From positions 1-24,685 of IMG/VR virus record IMGVR_UViG_3300042353_000078: 24,685 nt of DNA, one strand, 5' to 3'. Made by a program: the position numbers and the translations under genes. Under the pieces are notes generated by a model that was given only the letters and a program-made list of their open reading frames with translations, made no database searches and was not told the origin of the DNA. This DNA is from a virus. Positions 9,401 through 15,234 of the stretch are shown here, piece by piece (within the stretch, counting starts at the first letter, position 1; the number at the start of each line of letters is the position of its first letter).

Positions 9401-9602
9401 TGTACCTGAGTCGTTGGCTATTCAAGACAAGATAGAGAAGAGTATCGAGCGTGACTTCAAGGCTGCAATGAACAAGGCCAAGAAGGAAGAAGATATGCGT
9501 GGGTACCCTGACTATGAGGAACTTGACGAGACGCTCGACGACTTGCAGGAACGCATGGAAGAACGGGTTGCAAGACTTCGTGGTGAAGAGGAGGAAGAAT
9601 AA
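3465..9602 (+). CDS. 2045-aa large polyvalent internal (ejected) virion protein with HExxH metallopeptidase motif
   Basis: The product belongs by architecture to the large polyvalent proteins that podovirus-like phages pack in the capsid and eject with the DNA. From the N-terminus: a doubled TLS[RK]YPWE motif (residues 3-10 and 81-88); an Ala/Gly-rich amphipathic or membrane-active region (about 180-350); a Pro/Ala/Thr-rich linker with AAKP repeats (about 600-650); helical stretches; then HESLH at 993-997 within a VILHESLHAALQW context, with a plausible third zinc ligand E1056 in LDAVLELISYG, suggesting a zincin-type peptidase. The C-terminal third has IYNPGTHITNVASN (about 1583-1596) and a hydrophobic block around QSVIPFVSWGYAVAP (about 1768-1782), both typical of the conserved domain known as LPD38, and ends in a Glu-rich tail. 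Its stop overlaps the next start (TAATG). The protease activity is inferred from motif only. The start ATG has a short AAGGTAAGCC leader. Confidence 0.9.
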   Translation: MPTLSRYPWETAVADEELRTLRIDPEVQKQRDREAARIRSAETDNPELAGIEDRVAEVGGQKRKKFDRVDNPLRAPEQTRTLSKYPWEESPKPKSKYSKYHLPLSTEIPKERGFFDELGTQLAGGAMVDLPEMAGQGLKFLERETGLATGDLGRRMVAGARERAPQYERSGQERGLAADILLSGSRAVAPVLAAAPLALVPGVGTSAAAVAAGTLFGTSSAQETYDKLIAQGVSPEEATAASRRVGLIQGVGETVATAVGAKAFKPLLKGKTTTGLAAELTDTGILKPFAKGMAVNMLVQPTTEVAQDVGASLVERAYGGKEENLYDIAGQSFKGGLGLTLLLGPLSIGSHVSRSNNAATLKAALSDDLSIPPEVKQQAIATVQAAAQQKGIKDEDIAGWVTKQIELEDRRSDALRRIEDAIAYDVEIGDPKTLEEYDKAFNSPSGEKITEVGDDGKKKTRELTIGELIQEQAKRNILGELVEEPTNLLTPSVMNAQEYLEKMRRENILGSTDPLTQVETGKQVAPGVTQTASGTYVTAPEDQAQQGLGRQMPQTAYGVPGVTTTGGGVYQVNPDQLQGPAAQVQTGQRVAEPQVMGGLTRPVATVPSSSGPAAVSPSVITPPGSFTTPVTVAPAAKPAAKPAAKPKVAKVVVPVVAELEDEEVARTPEEQKADDEATAKLIDEVGLTDFAGKNPLQAVVQGEKSIPVPGRPSIALKALQGIRDALLRKSGKVSKEFGKKEQRITTALQNFSTAYDQYLNKGGNLVVEKTDRAAAAKLPEGTTPAAAVKATEERAATRIAGLDKYATAARDALAELGAAVGNSPKDVEVLVRLLKDTVQQKLAKPGKTKAETLKKLKKLDTTISSGWAAAKQDLFRAEGTDLANVRGGEVRLATEQQEKAGAISPIEKAAIEGFSNPTGKGETTYTGIAGVLQYLRFSGTPFERNLARLIRDSIEGSTNAPKVEFITTGKPRFDPKTNTVYLRKNESPEVILHESLHAALQWYVHSNPNDPVVKQLKKSLNTVVGYKGTLTGKAAEVQTILKDLVAGKNELDAVLELISYGTTLNEFRKALQAMPTKGVPKTFYEAANSIWRMTMAIVRKLLGVNNSVASDVLASSLKLLEQASRQAPPAVRTGNILEAAVTSNKAMSQAAGIPAQDFSQFGKRIAPAALSTRFFFEMVGYDKLAKKITENSSKIAANIRKNFPATERTMIYLNSRFSAGEATSQEIENFKVNKSVGYQQMERLANFVVNRPGKDVLSLFKYMDGDKTALDGVKNKEILFRAADNVLNWFDTYVKDLPEADQKFFKGQPFSKSLLFASNRDQVASNTFGMRGLGKVMGLKHQYQDTLDGFKDWIAKDQKGDLDLDGRFYQVFKNDPIKSNTPQLEGYMSISEFEKLNRRNPTGVVVDSSREWWLSQYENDKKYKFTSSMTAKQAIEENKADELANAMRNTMAALANNYASKNFSTALSKIGYDADGKPTALSVAFDSLDAINKTFDRKVRDERAVLQVSSNEARTPQITSMYRRTGTWVKLSDNKAIYGDLAGKYVSGPVWSAMTDMSDRQPLIPLQAVNDGMRWFKKSKTIYNPGTHITNVASNISLAMMHDIPMMTLGKAARIFSLYEVAPNKLTKSELDMMSSFMNSGAMLGDFSSSEVKRALNEAWAKNMAMENDVSMMQRLASFVNYEKSKAQALVQTAAKFGKKADEIATEAYAAEDNIFRLAAFLTKAADLQRMDGTKTASPEQLRAAGDFARKAFLDYDIDSKAVRILRQSVIPFVSWGYAVAPVLGRIALHQPWKIANILMAYYLLDAGMAAMAGDDDEETRKALPESVRERMFFGSFGPNMHIRIPFMGDEDNPVYYRLGDYVPFASMTKGLPNGAFGQSWIPSIVTPSGPMVSAIAGFVAGVDPYTGKSLYKPTDTQWDKLLKSAKFGYDIVSPPMVSSKNIEKATEIASGDNLSITGVEPSSSVFARMLGLKIYDYNVPESLAIQDKIEKSIERDFKAAMNKAKKEEDMRGYPDYEELDETLDDLQERMEERVARLRGEEEEE
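5367..5402 (+). repeat. 12-bp in-frame tandem repeat (Ala-Ala-Lys-Pro)x3
   Basis: Three perfect copies of GCTGCTAAACCT encode an AAKP linker within the large polyvalent protein, between the N-terminal region and the helical/peptidase part. Confidence 0.93.
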
Positions 9603-9856
9603 TGGCTAAGTCCCCAGCATGGCAGCGCAAGGAAGGCAAAGACCCCGAGGGGGGTCTTAACGCCAAGGGTCGTGCATCGTATAATAAAGCTAATCCCGGC
9701 AAGCCGGGGTTGAAGGCACCACAGCCGGAAGGTGGGCCTCGCAAAGATTCTTTTTGCGCCAGAATGGAAGGCATGAAGAAGAAAATGACCAGTGCTAAGA
9801 CAGCAAAGGACCCAGATTCTCGCATCAACAAAAGCCTTCGGGCATGGAAATGTTAA
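9602..9856 (+). CDS. 84-aa conserved basic phage protein
   Basis: It starts at the last base of the preceding stop (TAATG), so it is translationally coupled to the large polyvalent protein. The product begins MAKSPAWQRKEGK, has a Gly/Pro-rich middle (NPGKPGLKAPQPEGG) and ends SRINKSLRAWKC. I recall closely similar small proteins in many environmental phage genomes, always without a known function. It is strongly basic, with two Cys (one at the very C-terminus) and no membrane segment. Its position right after the ejection protein suggests a late, virion-related or DNA-binding role, but this is inference. Confidence 0.82.
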   Translation: MAKSPAWQRKEGKDPEGGLNAKGRASYNKANPGKPGLKAPQPEGGPRKDSFCARMEGMKKKMTSAKTAKDPDSRINKSLRAWKC

Positions 9857-9870
9857 CTTAGGAGATTGTT

Positions 9871-10062
9871 ATGATGAAAAAAGGTATGCCCGTTCGTGGT
9901 TCGCGCACAGCCACATCGAAATCAAAAGCTATGCCATTCGGTAAGCCAGAGACAAAAGCCAACGAAGCCAAAGAGATGAAAATGGTCGGTGGTAGTAAAG
10001 CTGCTTATGAGCGCATGGAAAAGAAGATGGAAGGAAAGAAATCAACTTCCAAAATGAAGTGA
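9871..10062 (+). CDS. 63-aa Lys/Met-rich small protein
   Basis: A good ribosome-binding site, AGGAG at 9860-9864, precedes two adjacent ATGs at 9871 and 9874; the first has 6-nt spacing and the second 9-nt, so either may be used. The product is about one quarter lysine and unusually rich in methionine, with no cysteine and no hydrophobic segment, and its C-terminal half (YERMEKKMEGKKSTSKMK) looks like a highly charged helix. Function unknown. It is the second of four tiny basic proteins in a row. Confidence 0.7.
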   Translation: MMKKGMPVRGSRTATSKSKAMPFGKPETKANEAKEMKMVGGSKAAYERMEKKMEGKKSTSKMK

Positions 10063-10069
10063 GGCTATT

Positions 10070-10183
10070 ATGAAAACTCCACCAAAGACTAAATCAGCAT
10101 CGTTCAAACCCTGTAAGGGCTGTCCTAATCCATCCAAGTGTGAAAAAATGGGTGGTTGCATGATGAAAATGAAAGGCAAATAA
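10070..10183 (+). CDS. 37-aa Cys-rich, Lys-rich small protein, possible zinc knuckle
   Basis: ATG at 10070 follows the preceding stop by 7 nt; upstream tgaggct is a weak ribosome-binding site. The product has four cysteines arranged CKGC-x5-C-x5-C at residues 15, 18, 24 and 30, a spacing compatible with a tiny zinc-binding or disulfide-stabilised fold, and ends MMKMKGK. I recall similar Cys-Pro-Asn peptides after the preceding small genes in other environmental phages. The function is unknown. Conservation of the cysteine spacing would confirm that it is real. Confidence 0.62.
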   Translation: MKTPPKTKSASFKPCKGCPNPSKCEKMGGCMMKMKGK

Positions 10184-10184
10184 A

Positions 10185-10337
10185 ATGCCGTTCAAGTCAG
10201 AAAAGCAAGCTCGCACCATGCGAGCCGCTGCTCATGATCCAGCATTTGCTAAGAAGCTAGGTATTGCTGTCCCTGCCGCCAAGAAAATGGTGAAGGACTC
10301 CAAAGGCAAGCCCATCTCCAAAGCAAAAGCTAAGTAA
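10185..10337 (+). CDS. 50-aa small basic phage protein (MPFKSEKQ type)
   Basis: ATG at 10185 lies one base after the preceding stop, so translation is probably coupled. The product starts MPFKSEKQAR, resembling the recurrent MPFKSE(K/A)QRR beginning of small phage proteins of unknown function, and ends KPISKAKAK. It is rich in Lys and Ala with no Cys. Its stop codon (10335-10337) directly abuts the stop codon of the oppositely transcribed HNH gene, so it is the last gene of the left arm. Confidence 0.65.
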   Translation: MPFKSEKQARTMRAAAHDPAFAKKLGIAVPAAKKMVKDSKGKPISKAKAK

Positions 10338-10589
10338 CTACTTCATACCCGCACGTTTCGTGCGTGGGAACGATCTATTCGCGGAAGCGGTAACTGCACG
10401 AAGGTTGCCGCTTCCATTCCCACCTCCCTTGACGATTGGCTGCTTGTGGTCAACGTCCTTACCGTCCCCCTTAGCGACAACGCCCTTACGCTCCATGTCC
10501 CGACGAGCCGCGTTACGCTTAGCGCGATTCTTCTTCTGCTCTTCTGAGCCTTGGTAGTTTGCGTATTCTGCTTTGTAATCCCGTGCCAT
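10338..10589 (-). CDS. HNH endonuclease-like protein, 83 aa
   Basis: A strong AGGAG ribosome-binding site lies upstream of the ATG at 10589. The N-terminal 35 residues are highly basic and helical (QKKNRAKRNAARRDMERKG). They are followed by the HNH core: VDHKQPIVKGG with D47-H48, then N62 in SGNLRAV and N71 in SANRSF. This matches the compact phage HNH family in which His, Asn and Asn/His coordinate one metal and cleave DNA. The family's role is uncertain; some act as nicking enzymes aiding packaging or as homing-type nucleases. There is no CxxC zinc support, but the family often lacks it. It is the most promoter-distal gene of the right arm, 9 nt after the primase-helicase. Confidence 0.82.
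   Translation of the reverse strand: MARDYKAEYANYQGSEEQKKNRAKRNAARRDMERKGVVAKGDGKDVDHKQPIVKGGGNGSGNLRAVTASANRSFPRTKRAGMK
10348..10368. other. Hairpin at the convergent arm boundary
   Basis: A 6-bp perfect stem (cgcacg/cgtgcg, loop ttt) extends with one bulged T into ccc/ggg pairs. It lies inside the 3' end of the HNH gene, about 10-30 bases from the point where both arms end. No T-run follows on either strand, so it is at most a weak or factor-dependent transcription end signal. Confidence 0.25.
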
Positions 10590-10598
10590 ACCGTTCTC

Positions 10599-13562
10599 CT
10601 AGTTAGCTCCACCCTGCAACACCGCCAGCGCCACAGGACTTTGCAATCGTGCGGTCGTACTCGTCAGCGTCTCGATAAATCTAGGGTGATTGATATTCAC
10701 AATGATGCAATGCGCCTGTCCCGGATTGCGGTTCTGGCATCCTTTAAATATAGTAACTCGTTCACGTGGTGCAATCAAGCCACCCTTCGCTTCTAGTTCC
10801 TTGACGATACGGTCAGAGCTGTCCTTAGTTTTGTTCAGCCACTTCTTGAACGTCTGCAGATTAATAGCTAACTGGCTACCCGGCATCACAGGATTATTGC
10901 TATCGTAAACAACCTTGAGTCTAGCAACTGCCCGTTCCGGCGCAGGAATATGCACCTGCTCTTTAGATGAGCCATACATCTCAGTGACTTCGATAAGCTG
11001 ATCGTTATGCTCTTGCAGGAACTGACCAACAATATCAAATACATCCTGCTTGTTGAATACGATATCGTTCCTAAATTTCCTGACGTGCTCAATCAGGTAC
11101 TGGGTTGTGGCATCAACATCGAACGGGAATAGACCGAGCTTCTTGCCAATCTTACCCATCGTCCACGCACTGATAATACCTGTACGGTAGAAACGCTCTT
11201 GCGGCTCAAAGATAAAACCGAACTTTTCGAAGAACGCTTTCTCACCCTTCTCCCATACAACTTTCGGCCCACCCATGGCGAGTACTGCTTCTACCAGCTC
11301 AGGGAACGCCCAACCATTATTATTGGCAATAATGTCGAAGAACTTATATCCATTGCTAGAACCTGAATCATCGGTGGTAATGAATATCCTATCGTCATGC
11401 GGTAACTCTAGCGTACGTGCCTTGAGCGGGTCGTTGTTAGTCTGCACGTTCTCAAACTTCTGGTGCATAGAAAAGTTTGATGTAATCATCGTAGGTGCAG
11501 CCCACGTAACTGGCTCACGTAGCTCACGGTCTTTAGTCATGGCAATCTTCTCACGACCTTGACTCAGATCATATGCCAAGTCAGCAGCATCCTGATCTAG
11601 CATCGTGGTAAGTTCGTCAATTGTGCATGGTAAGTTATTCAGTACCCCACGTATCTTGTACAGCGAATTGGCTGTGTCGTTCTTCGACATCATCAATATC
11701 TTAGGCGTACCAATCAAGCTATTCGCAGCAAGCAACGCAAGTGTCTTACCCGTCGTAGTTTCTGGTGAGTAGATTGATACAACCATCGTAGAGTTACCTG
11801 CGATCTCGCCAATGATGCCAACTGTGCCTAGCAATACACCTGCACGAATAGTATGCGTACCCGGTAGGTTCAGCATATCCATCGCTTCAACCCACTCTCC
11901 ACGTGTACCGTGCGGCTTGATGATGCTGGAGTACCGCGCTGCTGGTCCACGCAAACGTCGATCAGTACTGCCTGTAGGTGAGCCTAATACTTTCTCACCA
12001 CATAAGAACGAGCCGTCTGGTTGCCAACCAAATGCAACATAGTCTAATCCCGTGGGAGTAAGGCTTTGCACTGATGTTAAATAATCCATTAAGTAACCTC
12101 GTAGTTTTTCTTGATGTCCACCACCCTTCACGCTATACACCTGCCGGTTCAGCATAAACGTAGAGAAATCCCTACCTATTGCGGCTAGTACTGATATCTC
12201 ATGATCTTCCTCTTGCCATCCAGTAAGCGGATACTTAATTGCTAAGCGGAATGTAGACTTAGTAGATACGTTGTCCTTGTATATACCTGTAATGTGCATT
12301 GGGTACGGTGAGATCAAATCCCACTCTGTGCTATCAACCGAAACTGCTACACCATTTGCATCAGTCGTTTCAACTGTAGTCTTGATCTCTTTATAAATCT
12401 TCCCGTCTTTTTCAACGTATGGTTGCGGCAGTGTGATCTCAATCTCTTCGCCTGAATCCACAACGACAGTCGAAGTAGTGCTTGATGATAGTTGTGCAGG
12501 ACTTGTAAGCTTCCCATAATGAGGACATCCTTCGCAACCTTTAGAATTTACTTGTTCAAATTTCTTGCAGGTAGTCGGCGGATAATTCTTCCAACCATTA
12601 ATCTTATCCAAACTTGTTTGCAGGTCGAAGTCAGGATGTTTCCCTGCCAGCATAATCACTGCAGCTTCAACATTGATAGCGTGCGCCGCCATACCCATAC
12701 CTAACCGCCACATCGGTTCTTTTATGAGATTACCGGCTGCGTCCGTCACTCCACCAGATTGCAGCATTGCGCTTACTTGTGCGCAGTGTTGCGCAACGAC
12801 TTCTATGTTCACAGTGTTCGAGTTTAGTACCGCTGCTAGTATCGACGACTGCGCTGCTCTTCCGCTTCGTTGTTGCGACGGGCTTTTTGTTACCTTTGCG
12901 AACCATGGCTTGAGCGTAGTAAAAAGCTGCACCGGATCATAGTCGGGGCAATCCTGTAAACACTTAACTTCCTTCCACGGAGTTTGTTTCTTGTGGTGAG
13001 TACCGACTGGACGCAGCACCATCGACGGGTCGTGAATCTTTGTTGTATCGATCTGTACGTTGTTCTTCTCTAACGCTATGCGTAGCGCAGTGGATACCTT
13101 TACCCAGTGCTCTTTGCTGATAACTGTAGTCAGTGGCCAATATAAATGGATACCGTTGCCGGATGAAATAATCATCGGGTCTGGCATACCTATGGCGATC
13201 AGTGCAGCCGACATCGCTGCCCAACCTTCCTTCTTTGTAGCGTAGGGTTTATCTGCGCCTATGTCCAAGTCCAATGCCAGCGTCTTAAACGTCTGCGCAT
13301 GTTCCTGTGTCCTATACCACTTCTTTCGCCCATTGGCTGTATGCGCATGGTTTGCGAATGAACCTATAGTGAAATAAATAGTTGTATCGTTTTCTTTGTC
13401 CCACTTGGCTATGTCTGCTACAGCAGTATCGATATCGGTATATGAACCACGGTTCCAAAAGAAACCACGACTATTTTTACCTGACGGGTCAGGTTTATGG
13501 GTACATATAACCAGTTCGTTTTGCTGGGCGAATACGCGAGTAAGAAAGTTTTTAGTATCCAA
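10599..13562 (-). CDS. Primase-helicase fusion: AEP-type primase-polymerase plus DUF927-like helicase
   Basis: The N-terminal third resembles archaeo-eukaryotic primases: LALDLDI with D98/D100, SGNGIHLYW (134-142, the sGxGxH motif) and a later IHDPSMVLRPVGTHHK (177-191) with candidate third metal ligand D178. A cysteine cluster C332, C343, C346 in GCEGCPHYG is a likely zinc site. The C-terminal half fits the DUF927 superfamily-3-type ATPase: Walker A SPETTTGKT (599-607), Walker B CTIDE (646-650) and a sensor-like TMITSN (691-696). The protein would prime and unwind DNA at the phage fork with the polymerase encoded upstream in the same operon. The start is TTG at 13562: TAA sits immediately upstream in frame, the next ATG lies inside the primase domain, and AAGGGG is suitably placed. 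A terminator directly precedes it, suggesting attenuated expression. Confidence 0.88.
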   Translation of the reverse strand: MDTKNFLTRVFAQQNELVICTHKPDPSGKNSRGFFWNRGSYTDIDTAVADIAKWDKENDTTIYFTIGSFANHAHTANGRKKWYRTQEHAQTFKTLALDLDIGADKPYATKKEGWAAMSAALIAIGMPDPMIISSGNGIHLYWPLTTVISKEHWVKVSTALRIALEKNNVQIDTTKIHDPSMVLRPVGTHHKKQTPWKEVKCLQDCPDYDPVQLFTTLKPWFAKVTKSPSQQRSGRAAQSSILAAVLNSNTVNIEVVAQHCAQVSAMLQSGGVTDAAGNLIKEPMWRLGMGMAAHAINVEAAVIMLAGKHPDFDLQTSLDKINGWKNYPPTTCKKFEQVNSKGCEGCPHYGKLTSPAQLSSSTTSTVVVDSGEEIEITLPQPYVEKDGKIYKEIKTTVETTDANGVAVSVDSTEWDLISPYPMHITGIYKDNVSTKSTFRLAIKYPLTGWQEEDHEISVLAAIGRDFSTFMLNRQVYSVKGGGHQEKLRGYLMDYLTSVQSLTPTGLDYVAFGWQPDGSFLCGEKVLGSPTGSTDRRLRGPAARYSSIIKPHGTRGEWVEAMDMLNLPGTHTIRAGVLLGTVGIIGEIAGNSTMVVSIYSPETTTGKTLALLAANSLIGTPKILMMSKNDTANSLYKIRGVLNNLPCTIDELTTMLDQDAADLAYDLSQGREKIAMTKDRELREPVTWAAPTMITSNFSMHQKFENVQTNNDPLKARTLELPHDDRIFITTDDSGSSNGYKFFDIIANNNGWAFPELVEAVLAMGGPKVVWEKGEKAFFEKFGFIFEPQERFYRTGIISAWTMGKIGKKLGLFPFDVDATTQYLIEHVRKFRNDIVFNKQDVFDIVGQFLQEHNDQLIEVTEMYGSSKEQVHIPAPERAVARLKVVYDSNNPVMPGSQLAINLQTFKKWLNKTKDSSDRIVKELEAKGGLIAPRERVTIFKGCQNRNPGQAHCIIVNINHPRFIETLTSTTARLQSPVALAVLQGGAN

Positions 13563-13579
13563 TTAATTGCCCCTTAATG

Positions 13580-13602
13580 AAAAACCCCCGCCGAAGCGGG
13601 GG
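13580..13602 (-). terminator. Intrinsic terminator with TTCG loop
   Basis: On the - strand a perfect 7-bp GC stem (CCCCCGC/GCGGGGG) closes a TTCG tetraloop and is followed at once by TTTTT. It lies after the ssDNA-binding-like gene and just before the ribosome-binding site of the primase-helicase, so it probably reduces rather than blocks downstream transcription. Confidence 0.9.
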
Positions 13603-13621
13603 CGCTGTAAAGTCTATTCTA

Positions 13622-14518
13622 TTACTCGTCGAAGAGGCTGTCTAGCTTTGCTGCTAGTTCTTCTGATGCTTTTACCGGAGCAACAACAGGCTTCGCAGCT
13701 TTAGTTGGCGCAGCGGCAACAGGGGCTTCTTCCTCGTAAGCATCATCAACAGCAGGTGCAGGTGTAGGTGCGTTGATCGCCGTTGCTTTTTGTGGTGCAG
13801 CAAGAGACGCCATGGCACTCTGTGGTGCTAATACGCGGGTTGCAACTTTAACACTGTCGCTACCTAACAACACGTCGATACGCTCGATAGCTTTCTCCGG
13901 TACGTAGCCCTTTTGCTTAAATACAATCTTGGGGAAACTAGCCGAGTCATCGAAGCCAAGTTCTGTGATGGCTTCCTCTGGGGCAATACCGTAGTTACCT
14001 AATTCCTTAAAGTACTCGCGCAGTGCCTTCATGCCGGATACTGGAATGGTCAGGCTGTACACCTTTGTGGGGTCAGCTGCCGGTACAACTGCCAGATGCC
14101 GTTGATCCGCGCACATCTTGGACTTAGCACCGGAAGGTAGAATCTTGGAGCCAAGCACATTGTTAGGGCAATCAGCACACCCCGTATGCACAGGCTTCTC
14201 GATAGACACATCAGCCTTGATACCATCGTTGGACCAGCAATCAGGACGTACATCCGAAGCTGATGCGTCGAAGGCTTTGCCATAGAATACTTTAGATACC
14301 CGTGGGTTTGCACCGACGATAATGGTGTCAAGGGTTACACCGACTGTGGTCTCAACGCCATCTTCGTTCAAGCGGTAACGTCCTGCACGGATGCTGATGC
14401 GTGGGATATTAAATCCCTCGCTGACGATTGCAGAAGCTACCGATGATTTAGTACCCGTCTGCTGACGTGCAGCGATACGGGCGGCGATGTGTGCTGGTAC
14501 TGTGGCTACGTTGCTCAT
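13622..14518 (-). CDS. ssDNA-binding-like replication protein with four-Cys zinc site
   Basis: This 298-aa protein has a structured N-terminal region with cysteines C94, C114, C117 and C136 (C-x19-CxxC-x18-C), consistent with a zinc-ribbon insertion. An Ala/Pro-rich flexible linker follows (about 233-285), and it ends in an acidic tip, KLDSLFDE. Flexible linker plus acidic, aromatic-containing tail is the arrangement of SSB and T7 gp2.5 proteins, which use the tail to contact replication partners. I recall similar proteins annotated as putative ssDNA-binding in phages with the same neighbours. It sits between the Gp49-like gene and the primase-helicase and is followed by a strong terminator, which would make it more abundant than downstream proteins, as expected for an SSB. 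AAGGAAAA precedes the start ATG. The ssDNA binding itself is inferred. Confidence 0.75.
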   Translation of the reverse strand: MSNVATVPAHIAARIAARQQTGTKSSVASAIVSEGFNIPRISIRAGRYRLNEDGVETTVGVTLDTIIVGANPRVSKVFYGKAFDASASDVRPDCWSNDGIKADVSIEKPVHTGCADCPNNVLGSKILPSGAKSKMCADQRHLAVVPAADPTKVYSLTIPVSGMKALREYFKELGNYGIAPEEAITELGFDDSASFPKIVFKQKGYVPEKAIERIDVLLGSDSVKVATRVLAPQSAMASLAAPQKATAINAPTPAPAVDDAYEEEAPVAAAPTKAAKPVVAPVKASEELAAKLDSLFDE

Positions 14519-14528
14519 AATGTTTTCC

Positions 14529-14816
14529 TTAGTTTCCGTTTGTGAATAGTTCTTGCGCCAAGAGATAACCCTCTAGTGGCCATAATTTATCAATCGCATT
14601 TTCATACGAATACTTCTCTCCCAACGCCTGATTGAATTTGTTAGGGTCTACACAGGCACTTGTGCCAACTACAACGTACCCATTCTCCATGGACAGCTGA
14701 CAGATCGTCGTAGTCGTTTCTGGTATTACATAGTATTGGGTCTTTACGACCTTCTTCATCATATCGGGCAGAGACACTGTATTGCGCCGCTGCACAGTAT
14801 TAACTGAGTTCATCAT
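14529..14816 (-). CDS. Phage N4 Gp49 / Sf6 Gp66 family protein
   Basis: The 95-aa product contains NGYVVVGTSACVDP and FNQALGEKYSYENA followed by IDKLWPLEGYLLAQ, the core pattern of the Phage_gp49_66 family (small proteins encoded in replication or early regions of many phages; biochemical role unknown). The start codon overlaps the stop of the preceding gene (ATGA). The second ATG, one codon in, is an equally possible start. It is followed 10 nt later by the ssDNA-binding-like gene, with which it is certainly co-transcribed. Confidence 0.85.
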   Translation of the reverse strand: MMNSVNTVQRRNTVSLPDMMKKVVKTQYYVIPETTTTICQLSMENGYVVVGTSACVDPNKFNQALGEKYSYENAIDKLWPLEGYLLAQELFTNGN

Positions 14817-15208
14817 GGTTCCTTCGCTTGTGATTTACGGAAGTTAAAAACTTTCGCAGACGCAAAGTCAACACCCGGTGGGGGCGCACCTTTAGCCTCT
14901 ATGTAACTTTTAACGCCTGTCTTAGATGCACGGGCTTCGACCATATCCCATGTATCGTTTTCTTTGCAGTATGCAAAAAATGCCTCCCGCGATGCGACCG
15001 TCGCGGTGTAGTGCGTGGACCAGTACCCTGTACCAACACGCGTCTTGACAGAATCAAGTCCATCTTCCTGCGCCTTGGCAGTAAACCAACTCTCTAGCGC
15101 AATAAGTTTCGTAGTAAGTTTAGCCTTGTTCTCTTTATGTACTCTCTCTAACTCTTCTATGCTCTTACGTATTTGTACATACTTTTCTGCCGCTATCTCG
15201 TAATTCAT
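14813..15208 (-). CDS. 131-aa conserved phage protein with N-terminal coiled coil
   Basis: AGGAG lies 7 nt before the ATG at 15208. Residues 1-45 form a charged helix (IRKSIEELERVHKENKAKL) followed by a compact domain with SREAFFAYCKEN, DMVEARASKTGVKSYI and PPGVDFASAKVFNFRKS. I recall this pattern from phage hypothetical proteins beside replication genes; it is somewhat reminiscent of Gam-like host-nuclease inhibitors in having a long helix and a small C-terminal domain, but I cannot support that assignment. Its stop overlaps the start of the Gp49 family gene. Confidence 0.8.
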   Translation of the reverse strand: MNYEIAAEKYVQIRKSIEELERVHKENKAKLTTKLIALESWFTAKAQEDGLDSVKTRVGTGYWSTHYTATVASREAFFAYCKENDTWDMVEARASKTGVKSYIEAKGAPPPGVDFASAKVFNFRKSQAKEP

Positions 15209-15234
15209 AAGTAATCTCCTGTTTAACTGTATGA

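Noticed and set aside
10348-10368. Bidirectional terminator at the arm boundary
   Set aside because: The hairpin is short, bulged and not followed by a T-run on either strand.
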